64,000 nucleotides of DNA from Calamus simplicifolius (taxonomy: Eukaryota > Streptophyta > Magnoliopsida > Arecales > Arecaceae), in assembly GCA_900491605.1 (NCBI GenBank), contig UESW01004362.1:490564-554563 (forward strand), in the 5' to 3' direction. Below the pieces are notes generated by a model. The model saw nothing but the letters and a program-made list of their open reading frames with translations, searched no databases and was not told the origin of the DNA. The position numbers were made by a program, and so were the translations under genes. Each line of letters opens with the position of its first letter. Within the stretch, counting starts at the first letter, position 1. Of this stretch, positions 31,154 through 42,691 are shown in pieces.

Positions 31154-34100
31154 GTAATTAAGATGACATAGTTTTTTAGTTCAGCATTTTTTTCTTTTAT
31201 TTTCTCAGTCCATCCTTCTTTAACTTCACCTCCCAAGTTGGTCGGATGGAACCGACTTGCACCGCGCGCAGCCTCAAAATTTCTCTTTAGAAAAGTTATA
31301 TTATAATTTTCTCTTAAGAGATGCAAAAATTAACTCTACTCTTATTTTTTATTTAAACCATATTTTTTTAATTACATATTACTAAAACATTATACAAATT
31401 AAAAATAATCAATCATAAAATATCATATTAAATTAAACAATAAATTTATATAGTATACAAATTTTGATTGAATATAAAATTATTTTTTAATACTTAAATT
31501 ATTTTATAATATTTTTTTTAATACCTCCCTTTCGCTCTGCTTATACCATATATATATATATATAGATGGTCTACCATGAGTTCGGCAAAGGGAGTAAAGG
31601 TTAAATTACGATAACTGATATTGGATCCACTAAGAATATTCTGCAAGAAATTAATTTATTCCTTTTCCTTTCATTTTTTTGAAAGATCAAAGGCAATCAT
31701 ATTAAATGGATTCCTACATCCATCAGAATACTCATAAGCTAAGAATATTCCGTAAGCTGGTTCAAATAATCCAGCTAACATTGGCGGAAAGAAGAGAAAT
31801 TGTATTGTCTATGGTATTATATATAGTTACTAGCGACTCTAAGAAGGGCTTAATACAGAAGCAGCAGAGCTGGAACCCACCGCATATATATATTTCAAAA
31901 CTTTGTATCTTGTTCTGTTCTTTCCTTCTTCGTGGCATCATCAGTGCCCACTCCTGCTTCCTATGGTCGCTTGGCAGATATCGACGAGTGCAGTAATCCG
32001 CAAAAGAATCCATGCAACCAAAACGCGAGATGCATAAATACACCAGGAGGTTATCACTGTGCTTGTCCGCGGGGCATGCTGGGGGATGGCCTAAAGAATG
32101 GAAGCGGTTGCACTGCTGAATCTTCGTTTCATGGGGTTTCGGGGGTTTTAGGTAATCTTTACTACTTAGGTGCTCTTTTGGAACTTTGCGATAGAAATGA
32201 ACGTCAAAGTATTCATCATATAGTCGTACATTATATCTATCAATAATTTTTTTTTAATTTATTTAAGTTTTTTTTTTTTTTTTCATATTTTCACTTAGTC
32301 TACGTAGAAGCTTAGATTCATTTCTTATGCCCTTACGGACTTGTTTCGAGTTTTGAACGGAATCTCAAACATGGTAACTGAACTAACTCTGCTTTCCAAT
32401 GATATGAGTGGATCAATGATTTGGATGAGTTAATTTATAAATCAATATAAAAATTATAAAAATATGTAAATATAAATATGATAAAGATCAAATAAATATC
32501 TAGCAAACCATCATTGAAGTACAAAATATTAAATAAATATTATATAAAATATACATAACGTAACGTAGGTAAAAATTCTTTTATAAGGACAATGCTGGAA
32601 ACCATATGAGTATGGATTGTTAACTATGTAAAAACTTGGGATAGAATTGAATTAACGTTTTATAATAGTTGATTTGGATCAGTAAGTTTTAAATAATAAT
32701 TCGAGAGCTTAGGCTTATCTAGAAATCTGGAGCTTTTTAAGCATATGATCATGATGTGACACTTGGAATATCTGGAATTGGGTCTAAGATGATAGGTGTG
32801 TAACTGTGAAATGGCAGCCAAATCAAGTATCTAATTAGCATTTTCCCAGTTCAATCACAAGTGAACAAATTATAACCGGCAACATGAAGGTAAATTGGTA
32901 AAAATATAGAGAGCCAGCGATACTAGTTTAATTCAAGAATAACTTTCATAAATTCTCAAAATGATCTATGCTGTTACAACTCCATCTTCAGATTGAAAAC
33001 ATTAGCTATTACTTTTACAAATTTTTATGAGCAGATTTAGATTTTATTTAGGATTGCTTTTTTAAGCATTCAAAAGCACCTCCAGAAAGATACTGACGTG
33101 TTTGATAATTTTTTTAAAAAACAACTTCTTAATTTATTTAAAAATTGATAAAATTCTACTTGAGAGAAGCTTTAATTTGGAGAATAATAATATTTGACAT
33201 TATAACAAGAAAAACAATAATATTTAACATTATAATACAATAATAATATAATATAACTTCAATAATATAGTATCATGCAACATAATATCTTACATTCGAT
33301 TAATATTATTTGAATTATAATATTATTATAATACTTTTTATAAATAAGATATATTTATTATAATTGTATGAAAATATTATTATGATTATAACATATTATG
33401 TAGTGTAAAATAAGATATTTATTATATAATGCTATAATTTTTTAGTATTACTATAATAATATATCACAATTTTGTGATACTATATTATTGGGTAATAATG
33501 ATCAAAATTTTAATAATATATTATAACATAATTATTGAATAATAGTAAAATATATATTATAATATGATATTATTAGAATAATATATTTTTAATAAGTTAG
33601 ATAGTTAAAAGCATGATGCAATATTTTTATGAGTTTTATTTAAAAGCATTTTCTTAGTTTGTTACCACATATATGTTAAAAAGTCATAGCATTTTAAAAA
33701 TGCAGTCACTAATCATCAAATTTTTTCTAAATACTCTACTTTCAAATCTTTCTTACTAAAGCTCTGTCAAGTATGACTTTAACAAGCCACAAACATTATA
33801 CAAATGCAAGTTGCAAATCTAAATAATTGGTCTTGTAAGCATTGTAGTTATACATCCTAATCAAGCCGATGACATTGTAGGACCTTATTAAGCTACCAGA
33901 CTTTGCCTAAAGAATATCCCAAGATTATGAAGTTTTCCTATCATACTGCCTAGTGCTAGATTGGAATTTCATGCATTGTTATCAAAACAAGTTTATTCAG
34001 CATGTTGACCATAGTTGTATCTGTAGGTATCATTATTGGAGTTGGCATTGGTTTAGGCCTACTACTACTATTCATAAGCATTGCTTTGCTTATTCATGTG

Positions 34101-35235
34101 TTGAAGATAAGAAATGCAAAGAAGTTGAAGGAAAAATTCTTCAAACAAAACCGTGGGTTATTGTTACAACAACTGATTTCTTCGAATAGAGATATTGCTG
34201 ACAGGATGAAGATCTTCACTATTGAGGAGCTTCAAAAGGCAACCGATAATTTCAATAAAAGTCGAATTGTTGGTCGAGGAGGCCATGGCACAGTATATAA
34301 AGGCATTCTTTTAGATCAACGGGTGGTTGCGGTTAAGAAGTCTAAAATTATAGTTCAAACAGAAATTGATCAATTCATCAATGAGGTCGTCATCCTTTCT
34401 CAAATCATCCATAGAAATGTGGTAAAGCTTTTTGGATGTTGTCTTGAAACAGAGGTCCCCTTGTTGGTCTACGAGTTTATCTCCAACGGAACTCTTTCCC
34501 ACCACCTTCACACTCGAGAACTCCCAAGCTCATTATCATGGGAACATCGATTGAGGATTGCAGTAGAAACGGCGAGAGCCTTGGCCTATTTACATTCTGC
34601 TGCTTCTATAGCAATTGTTCACAGGGATGTCAAGTCATGCAACATATTACTTGATGATAATTTCACAGCTAAACTATCAGATTTTGGGGCTTCAAGATCT
34701 GTTCCACTTGATCAATCAGGAATAATGACAGCCATTCAAGGAACTTTCGGATACTTGGATCCTGAATACTTCCAAACAAGCCAACTTACTGATAAGAGTG
34801 ATGTTTACAGCTTTGGAGTTATTCTTGTAGAGTTGCTAACAAGGGAAAGACCGATTTTTCGCATAAGACTACATGAAGAGAGAAATCTTGCTACACATTT
34901 CCTCTCGCTATTGAGAGAGGATCATGTTTTTGAAATTCTAGATCCTCAAATTAGGAATGTGGTAAAAGAAGAGAGCTTGAATAGTTGTAGCCCTTGCCGA
35001 GAGGTGTTTAAGATTGAAGGGAGAAGATAGACCCACAATGAAAGAAGTAGAGATGACACTCGAAACTTTGAGAGGTTCCAAAAGGCAGCTCCAAAATCAT
35101 AGTATTACTGACAAGCCAGAAGAGACTGAAACCCTATTAAAGCAGCAGTCAAATGAAGTTAGCAACAGTAGCCAAACAAGTAGACAATACAGCTTGGAGA
35201 AAGAACTTATTTTGTCATCAAATTTTCCTAGATAA
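30301..35235 (+). CDS. Wall-associated receptor-like kinase (WAK family), three exons, one frameshift near the C-terminus
   Basis: Model: exons 30301-31153, 31978-32151, 34027-35235. Both introns are GT-AG and keep the reading phase exactly. The product (about 745 residues, normal for WAKs) is a type I membrane protein with a signal peptide, a cysteine-rich galacturonan-binding domain, an EGF-like pair, one transmembrane helix and a Ser/Thr kinase. WAKs bind cell-wall pectin and signal in growth and defence. All kinase hallmarks are visible, but near 34985 the frame slips by one: the upstream frame ends at 35030, while the conserved GEDRPTMKEVEMTLETLR block continues in the next frame to 35235. 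Either the gene is a recent pseudogene lacking kinase subdomain XI, or the assembly has an indel. Fragments of paralogues lie on both sides. Confidence 0.85.
31154..31977 (+). other. WAK intron 1
   Basis: 824 bp, GTAATT...TTGGCAG, AT-rich, with a (TA)n run at 31548-31564. Its first 100 bp resemble the text after the pseudogene exon ending near 53313. Confidence 0.75.
31978..32151 (+). CDS. WAK exon 2: calcium-binding EGF domain
   Basis: Reads (D)IDECSNPQKNPCNQNARC, then INTPGGYHCACPRGMLGDG and NGSGC. DIDEC with the six cysteines is a Ca-binding EGF signature. The junction codon GAT is split between exons 1 and 2. The donor is TTAG|GTAATC at 32151/32152. Confidence 0.88.
32152..34026 (+). other. 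WAK intron 2
   Basis: 1,875 bp, GTAATC...TCTGTAG. Very AT-rich; 33180-33620 is dense in AATAATATTAT-type text. No ORF or recognised insertion. Confidence 0.7.
34027..35235 (+). CDS. WAK exon 3: transmembrane helix and Ser/Thr kinase (frameshift near 34985)
   Basis: Starts with a hydrophobic helix (GVGIGLGLLLLFISIALL) and a basic stop-transfer (KIRNAKKLKEK). The kinase shows the Gly-rich loop GRGGHGTVYKG (about 34270), VAVKK with the ATP-binding Lys (34330), the helix-C Glu in FINEVVIL, HRDVKSCN (34620; RD-type), DFGAS (34680), GTFGYLDPEYF (34740) and DKSDVYSFGVILVELLTRE. After ILDPQI the frame breaks (about 34985). The remaining subdomain XI and a Ser/Gln-rich tail are in the +1 frame, with a stop at 35233-35235. 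Confidence 0.9.
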
Positions 35236-35746
35236 TTATGTTGATATCCTTATATAATAATAAGTGTTCTTCATTTAAGAAATTTGAACCAAATACTTAG
35301 AATACTTGTAAGTTCTTGTTCTATTAGTCATTAAGTTTTGAATGCATTTAAGTTTGATGGATAATGGGTTGAGTCTTTCAAAAGATTTTTTTTTTTGGAA
35401 AATGGTAGGAAAAGGGATTCTAACACTAAAATTTATTTAAAAATTAAGTTCTCTTTCTTTTTTTTTTTCAAGGAGGGAAGGAAGGAAGGGAGTAAACTAC
35501 ACAAATTTTTATGAGGATCCAAAGAAATCATTTATAATATTATGCCAATAAATGGCAGCTCAAGAAATCAAACAATAAAAAGATGTTATAAATGTAAAGC
35601 TGTTAATGGATATAGGTTGTTAGACTTCTGAGATACAGATCGTTAATGCCAGGAGATAAGTCTTTTCAAATTTAGAAATTCTTAGAATTTAAATTTTAAA
35701 TAAACTTTTCCAAGGCCGAGAAGAAGGAAAGAAAACATCCTTTAGT
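35236..35746. other. WAK 3' flank
   Basis: No gene. An AATAATAAG-type polyadenylation-like signal follows the stop (about 35257-35265). Poly-T and poly-A tracts at 35385 and 35460. Confidence 0.5.
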
Positions 35747-36178
35747 CTCTGTTTGGATGGAAAGAAAATAGGAAGGAAAGAAAACTAGAGAAAAAAACAG
35801 GAGAGAAAATAAATTTACCTTGTTTTGGATGGAGAGAAAAATAAAGGAAAGAAAACTAGAGGAAAAATAGAGGAAAAAAGTGGTGGCTCCATATAAAAGT
35901 TTTTTCTCTGAAACTAGAGAGATTTCGGAGAGAAAAATCAAAAGTTCTTTTTTATTTTTTTCATTCCGATATTGATCCATCCAAAAAAAACTGATGCATT
36001 TTTTAATCATTTGTAATAAGGGCATTATTGCCATTGTAAATTATCAACTTTTCTCTCCTCTTTATTTTTTCCCACTCATCCAAAAAAAGAGAAAATATTT
36101 TCTCTTCATTTTTTTTTCTCTCTATTTTTTCTCTTTTCATTTTTTTTTCTCCCTACTTTTCTATCCATCTAAACAGAG
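35747..36178. mobile_element. MITE copy 1
   Basis: 432 bp with terminal inverted repeats CTCTGTTTGGATGG and CCATCTAAACAGAG (13 of 14 match). Purine-rich left half, pyrimidine-rich right half. A second copy is at 42730-43160, with shared inner text (CATTCCGATATTGATCC, CTGATGCATTTTTTAATCAT). No transposase. No convincing target-site duplication is seen here. Confidence 0.8.
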
Positions 36179-36784
36179 CATTGACACTATGAAGCAAATG
36201 AAACTAAGCAAGCTGCAGCATTAAGATGATCCGGGATGGGCTTGGGCCTTGCTTTTGATTAGGTGACGGAAGGTGAAACCCAGCGCAAGACCGTTTACCG
36301 TCAACTCCATCTCCAATACGTTCGGCAATACGGAATTATAGCATAGCAAGTTTAGACTTTATACTGAATAGAATAACTGAAATAAATTTCACATTGGATT
36401 CCGGTAAGCATCTCCTGGTCTTTGGCACAGGCTGCAACCGTATGTGACATTCACCACAAAAGTCTTTGACTAATATTGGTATCAAAACAAACAACTCTCA
36501 GAAATAATCCCAACAAAATATGATTAATTAATGATTCAATAATCATGGTTGGGGGTGACAGTAGTCTTATTCTTTGATGGTGAGCCCCGCAAGGAAATTT
36601 GATACAGTTTCACATGATTTTTAGAGAGAAGAATATCAAGAGCAAATTTAGAGCCCGAATGTAAATCTTTTATTAGTTGTATGTTGGTTAACTGTATAAT
36701 TGGCCTAATATCAATATAATGTTGTGCTCTAAAAGAGAGGTCCTTGGAAGTGACCTCATACCATCAGCAGAAGCTAAAGAAAAA
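36179..36784. other. No recognised gene
   Basis: Mixed-composition DNA with stops in all frames. Nothing can be assigned. Confidence 0.5.
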
Positions 36785-37340
36785 CAAAAGAAAGGTTGCA
36801 CTTCAACTGTGATGAAAACTTTAAATCAGGCCACCGTTGCAAAATCAAGCAAATATTTCTTGTTGATGATATCTGGTTCGATGATATATCTGAAATAGAG
36901 TTGAATAAAAACTATGAGAAGTAGTTGGACAAAACTCTTAGAAATTTTTATGTATATACTATTATGGGTAACTCAACTCCTCATACAATGAGAGTAAAAA
37001 TAGAAGTAAAGAAGCAATCCATTACTATTCTCATTGACTCAAGTAATGCTCACAAATTTATTCATCCATAACTAGTCAACCATCTTAATATTAGATGATC
37101 AAACAGCAAGTTTACGAATGTCATGGTGGCAGATGGTGTATGCATACAAATCCAAGGTACATGTGATAATCTTACTATATAAGATTTCAAATTTACATCG
37201 AATTTTCATATGTTACCTCTTAAGGTATGTGATACAATGCTTGGGGCACATTGGTTTCTCATTATAGGATAAATTTTATGGGATTTCTCTAAGCTTCTTA
37301 TGCAATTTTTAAAAGCAAAAATATATACCGATAGGGTTTA
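36785..37340 (+). pseudogene. Chromovirus-like Ty3/gypsy gag-protease relic
   Basis: The frame starting at GAAAGGTTG reads ERLHFNCDENFKSGHRCK, a gag zinc knuckle whose first Cys has become His. Further on are TMRVKIEVKKQSITILIDSS and HKFIHP (protease active-site region, DSS in place of DSG), then VMVADGVCIQIQGTC, FHMLPLKVCDTMLGAHW and ILWDFSKLLMQF. This is the usual order of the gag end and protease in chromovirus-type elements. At least four in-frame stops. No LTR is found with it. Confidence 0.7.
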
Positions 37341-37899
37341 AAAATTCATCCATGAAGACTTATAGTAGTCACGTCATATAAAAGATGGAGGCTAAAAGAG
37401 GCTCTACTATATATTTATATTCAATAAAGGAGAGTAAGTTAGCTTTTCATGAATCAAGCTATCAGAATCAACCGAATAATTCTTCTAATATGGGTACTCT
37501 GCTTAAACTTCTTTGTTAAAGCCAAAAAGAAGCTCAAAACTTAACAAATGTGTGATCCTCCTTTAGTATCTTCAAATTTGAAAGCTACATATAAGCTCTC
37601 TGATTCTTGATGTCACAGGCTCTCTTGACCATCTCTACCCCCGACCTTTGTAAGTATTCTCAAGTCCTTTTTCTTCGTATGTTTGCTCTTTGCTTTGCTT
37701 ATGTGATATGAAATTTTTGTGATATGAATTTTTGGATTTTGATTCTTCTACTCAACTTTTGTCTTTGAACTAAAATGGAACTGCATTCTGAGATAGTTTC
37801 ATGCAATTTTTCACATAGTTTACACACCCTCTTCTGGTTAATAGTTTCTGGTAATAGAAAAATATATTTTTTCAAAAAGTTTTTTAGGGTTGTCTTTTC
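37341..37899. other. No recognised gene
   Basis: AT-rich. It could belong to the neighbouring retroelement relic, but no motif supports this. Confidence 0.45.
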
Positions 37900-38255
37900 A
37901 TTTAGAAGCTTAGAGATGTAGCCCTCGTGGAGGCTTGTAGCAAGACTGAGGCCCATTGAATCCAATGAGCAGTTGAGAAAAAGTCAAGTCTCAGGATTCT
38001 CATCCAAACATGAACTACTTTTCCCCATGGAAATTTTGACAAAAGATTGAAATATGGCGTAAAAAATTCTTCCGTAGTGTCCCTTCTATTTTTTTTTTTC
38101 AAAGACAGTTCACATCGGTACGTAACTTTCCCATAACTTAGTCCACGCATAACAAGAATTTTTTTACGGGCAGCTTGACCGCTGGCTATGAAATTTCTCC
38201 CTGTTGGCGCTTGAAGTCATTGTTAGGAGAACAAGCCTTTTCTAGATGCGAACAA
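37900..38255 (+). repeat. WAK upstream segment, copy 3, left part
   Basis: Matches 26860-27390 and 29220-29730 with an internal deletion (the part with the 'atcgcccatgtgtatcgc' text is missing). It ends at GAACAA (38255). The expected continuation GAAACCCTG follows only at 42692. Confidence 0.75.
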
Positions 38256-38411
38256 AATTAGTTTGAAATGTGAGCATAAAAGCTTAGGTCTATATATACT
38301 TTTATTGTTCAATAAATATAATCGTAAGTTTCAGTTCTTACTAAGAAAAAAAGATAATAAATTATTTTATAAAAGAATAAAAAGTATTTATTAAATTGGT
38401 CCTAGAGTTGG
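38256..38411. other. Left part of the 4.4-kb insertion, unassigned
   Basis: AT-rich DNA between the WAK segment break and the LINE tail. No motif recognised. Confidence 0.5.
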
Positions 38412-41400
38412 TTTGTTTTTTTTTGTTGTTACAAAACGGACGATCATACAATTCTTGAATGAGTCAGCCCAGATACATCAGAAAATAAGATCTGCTGCAG
38501 AAGGATAGGATAGGGGTTGCCTAGCTTCCAAATCCATGGATCCGCATGCTGAGCAGCAAAGGCAGCCACCCAGTCCACCGCCGAGTTGGCCTCACAAAAA
38601 TGTGGCAGATCTGGACAGAATCAACCTCCCGCAACATAGACCAACAATCCCTCAGAATCGGATTTGAGGAACCATATGAGTAGCTTTCCTTTAATAACCA
38701 AGAAATGACAGTCATAGAATCTTCCTCAATCATAATCCTGTGAGCATGGAGGATCCTAACAGCAAACGAAAGACCCGCCAAGCAGCACAGAGCTCCGACA
38801 TAGGAACTGTTGAGTCCAGGAAGCCAAAGCCATCCGCCGCCAAAAGATCACCCATCGGTCCCCGAATGATGAAAGCAGATCCAGCAGCTCTATCCCGGAC
38901 ACTTCCATCAAAGTTAATTTTGACATACCCAGGAGGGGGGGCTCCCAAGAGACGAAAACCGTACGTCGATTCACTGTTGGGACAACAGGGGAGCCCCAGA
39001 GGCCAGAGGAGTCAAAATTAACATCATGAAAGGCGCGGGCACAGTCCGAAGCCAATAATCTAATCTGTCTCACAATCCTGTGAAAAGAAAACCTATCGTC
39101 GGAGAATATGATCTGATTCCTCGACATCCATATATAATAAGCAGTGACAGACCAAAGACCACGCTTGCTCAAAGGACCGCATCGGATGTCCTGAAAGAAA
39201 GATGATCGCGAGAAAGCCATAACCTCCAGGTCCCTAGGATAGCCCATAAGAACCCAAATCCTTCTCGCTCTGGAACAGCGAAATATAGCATGGTCCACAG
39301 ATTCCTCCACCTGCCTACACAGAGAACAGATCGGCTGAATAGACAGACCCCTCCGAGAAAGAAGGAGCCAAGTAGGAAGGCAGTCCCAAAGCATCTTCCA
39401 AATGAATAGTTGAACCCTGGGGAGAACAGGAAGCTTCCAAATCCAGACTGCATCCTCCGTACGCTTAACCTGCGGCCTGTATATGTCCATAAGATCCCTA
39501 ATGGGGGCCTTGGAAGACAAGATCGCTGCCAAACCCTGGAATCAGCAGAGCAACCAGTATAAGAGGCAACGAGAGAATCCGACGAGAAAGCTCCTCCCAA
39601 AAAAATAGGTCACCATGGGTATGTGCCATGAGTGGGGGTTTAAGGAAATCAAATCCTTAACCCTAAGATTGGGAGGAACATCCATATTGATAAAGGAGGG
39701 CCACAGCATAAGAGGGAGCTCGGAAATTCAGGTATCATTGACGACATCAATTGAACAGCCATCACCAATCATCCAAGAGATATTGTGCAGAATAGGCTGA
39801 CTATGTCTACAAATCTCCTTCCAATAGGATGAGGATCCCCAAGGCGGTATAATAATCGAACCAGAAACCCAATCACTGTATCTCGCATGCATCACAGAAC
39901 TCCATAACTTTGAGGCTCCAGAAGGAAGCACGAGGCATGTTTGGCAAGAAGAGCTTCTCTTCTAACAATCAAAGACTGAATCCCCAGTCCACCTTCATTA
40001 ATAGGCATGCAGACCCTGTCCCAGTATACTAGGTGAATACCATGTCCCTCCTGTGTAGAAGCCCAAAGAAAATCTCTGAAGCATCTCTCAATCCTCCTCA
40101 GACAAGTGATCGGCATGACAGTATTCGAAAGGAGATACACAGGAAGAGAAGAAAGGACAGAATGAATGATGGTGACCCTAGCCATCATGGACAGACTTGT
40201 CACCTACCACCCCTCAATACGCTGGCGAACCCGTCGCTCAATCTCTACATAGTCAGAACAGTGAGCCTGTTTGCCAGTAATGGGGATCCCAAATACATGA
40301 AGTGGTCTGTCCGAGAAGTGATACCTGATAACTCCATAATGGCATCCCTAGTAGATCTAGGGGTCTTTGGGCTGAAGCAGATAGATGACTTAAGAAATTA
40401 ACCCTCTGACCCGACGCATGACAATAACGCTGCAAAATATAATGAAAGAAGCAGCATTATCAATAGAAGCCTGCCCCAAAAGAATACAATCATCAGCAAA
40501 AAGAAGATGAGAAATCAGAGGGCCCTCTCTCCCAGCCATGAACGGGACAATCCGATGCTCTTGCTGAGCCAGATGAAAAGCACGAGAAAGATCGTCCGCA
40601 GCAAGAATAAATAACAAGAGGGATAAGGGGCATCCCTGTCTTAATCCCACAGAATAGTGGAAAAACTCAGTAGGGCTCCCATTGATGAGCAGAGAAAAAG
40701 AAGGCCTCAGAATACATGCCATAATCCATTCAATAAAAAGGTCATCAAAATCGAACTCCTGAAGAGAGCGCTTCAAAAGGCCCAGCTCAGTCTGTCATAA
40801 GCTCTCTCCATATCAAGCTTCACTGCCATGAGACTCCTTCTCACTGGGGCTCTTTGAAGATCATGCATAAATTCCTGAGCAATAAGGACGTTATTCGAAA
40901 TAGAACGCCCTCTAATAAAAGCCCCCTGCTCTATAGAGATAAGACGGGGGATCACAAGCCGAAGATGACCAACTAAGAGGCGAGCACAAACTTTATACAG
41001 AGTAGTGCAAAGGCTGATAGGTCTGAAATGCTGTGGAAGAGAGGCGTCAGACTGCTTGGGCACCAACGTGACAAGTGTCCGGTTCCATTCCAAGGGAATT
41101 TGCTTCAATTGGAAGATAATTTGAATCGCCTGAATCACCTCTTGTCCAATTATGTCCCAATAGTGGCAATAAAATAGAGGCGGAAATCCATCAGGCCCTG
41201 GAGCCTTGTCCGGACTGAGCTCCCATAGGGCCACCCGAATCTCCTCAGCAGTGACTGGTCTACATAGCTTTTCATTTTCCTGTGAAGAAACCCTTCTGGA
41301 ATCAGGAACGCTGACCATCGGATCCCCATCAGCAGTGGAATCAGCCCATCTGGATTGAAAGAAATGGAGAAGCATATCCCGAATAGAATGGTGATCCTCC

Positions 41401-41997
41401 TGACCATACCCCTCCGCATCAACAAGTCTCCGAATCCTGTTCACGGCCCGACGCTTTAAGGTAGCTTGATGGAAGAATCTGGTATTATGATCCCCCTCAC
41501 AGATCCACTAAATTCTAGACCTCTGTTTCCAGTATATCTCCTGCTGGCGAAGCAGAGAGTGGTGACGAGCAAGCAATTCCCGCAAAGAGAAAAGGTCCGA
41601 ATCCAACAGAAATCCATCCAGATCCTCCTTACCCTGTAGAGTAGTAATATCGGCTTCCACCAGATCAATCTGTCTATCCAAATTCCCCACTTCAAACCTA
41701 TTCCATTTGGAAAGACGGCGTCTAGCCAGCATAAGACGACGAGAAGATGATAAATAGCATTGCCCCTGATAGGAAGATGTCAAATTTGAGTAATAATGGA
41801 CCGAGCCCCAGAATGGACTATCCAGAAATGCTCAAATCTAAACTGTCTACGCTGATGCAGCTCAGCCTCAGTAGAAATCAAAATGGGGCAGTGATCTGAA
41901 GCAATCATGGGCAGGTGAGATACAGAAACCGCAGGATGCATATGAAGCCATTGGGCCGTAGCCAAAACTCTTGAGTCTCTCCCAAACACAAGCTTTG
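38412..41997 (-). mobile_element. L1-type LINE, 5'-truncated, minus strand
   Basis: The T-run at 38416-38424 is the 3' poly-A tail. Homology to the LINE at 58386-64000 begins at the VWERL motif of the endonuclease near 41995, so ORF1 and most of the endonuclease are absent, as is usual for 5'-truncated insertions. It lies inside the 4.4-kb insertion that splits the WAK upstream segment. Confidence 0.88.
38521..41997 (-). pseudogene. LINE ORF2: endonuclease end, RT, zinc-binding region, RNase H
   Basis: Order on the minus strand: endonuclease end with the SDHCPIL motif (about 41895); linker; RT with DKAPGPDGFPPLFY, HFRPISLCTTLYKVC, IEQGAFIRGRSI, KLDMERAYDRLSW (motif A Asp, about 40800), GLRQGCPLSLLLFIL and the catalytic LFADDC (about 40490). 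Next come FRDFLWASTQEGHG and GGLGIQSL, then a zf-RVT-like segment FIWKMLWDCLPT...CSLCRQVEESVDHAIFRCS (about 39270-39430). Last is RNase H, KINFDGSVRDRAAGSAFIIR (38920-38860) to 38521. At least six frame changes. Plant L1 LINEs are known to have gained an archaea-like RNase H; this copy fits. Confidence 0.88.
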
Positions 41998-42691
41998 GTG
42001 GTTGATTCCTTTCTCACTTGCCATTTAATTTCTAATAGCATCAAACATGCACAAGCCATCATGATGCTTTTAGTAGGTCTAAAAAAATTAGAAAGATAAT
42101 ATCTAAAAATTAGAATCCTATAAAGTGTAGGCATAAAAAACAAATTTTAAAAAGAATACATGAATCCTTGAGTGACTAATATTTGCCTATATCATCATCT
42201 ACTTTTCTAAGAAGTGAGCCAAGAATACCAACCATGCTCCTAGTGTTAAAATGCAAGTGCAATCATATTCAATTAATATAAAAAATACTTAATATTATTT
42301 TTATATAAATATAATATAATTCAATAATAAATTCATATAACAATAATATAAAATAATAGCATTATATTATCGTGAAGTTTTAAATTAAAAAAATCTCATT
42401 ATGTTTTGTCTATTCGCTCAACCATATTTTTGAGAAAAAAAAATAGTAAGGATTTTTTTTTGTTCTTAAATTTTATATAAATTTTTAAACTTTAAGTAAC
42501 AATGATTTAGCAATGTTGCATTTTTAATCTTTCGTTACATAAAATTAATTAAAATTAACGAAAATAGTCAGCTTGTCACTCCATCAGTCCGTCTATGTGT
42601 TCACATTGGGTCACACAGCCGCTCAAGTAACTTCGAAAAAGCTGTAAAGCCGGTCTTTTGTGCTTTTTGACTGTAGAAAAAAACTGTGATT
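41998..42691. other. Right part of the 4.4-kb insertion, unassigned
   Basis: AT-rich DNA between the LINE 5' end and the resumed WAK segment. No gene is recognised. Confidence 0.5.

Noticed and set aside
35747..36178. Target-site duplication for MITE copy 1
   Set aside because: Flanks cctttagt and cattgaca do not match, so none is claimed.
35696..36224. Phe/Leu-rich ORFs as membrane proteins
   Set aside because: They are readings of the pyrimidine-rich half of a MITE and occur on both strands.
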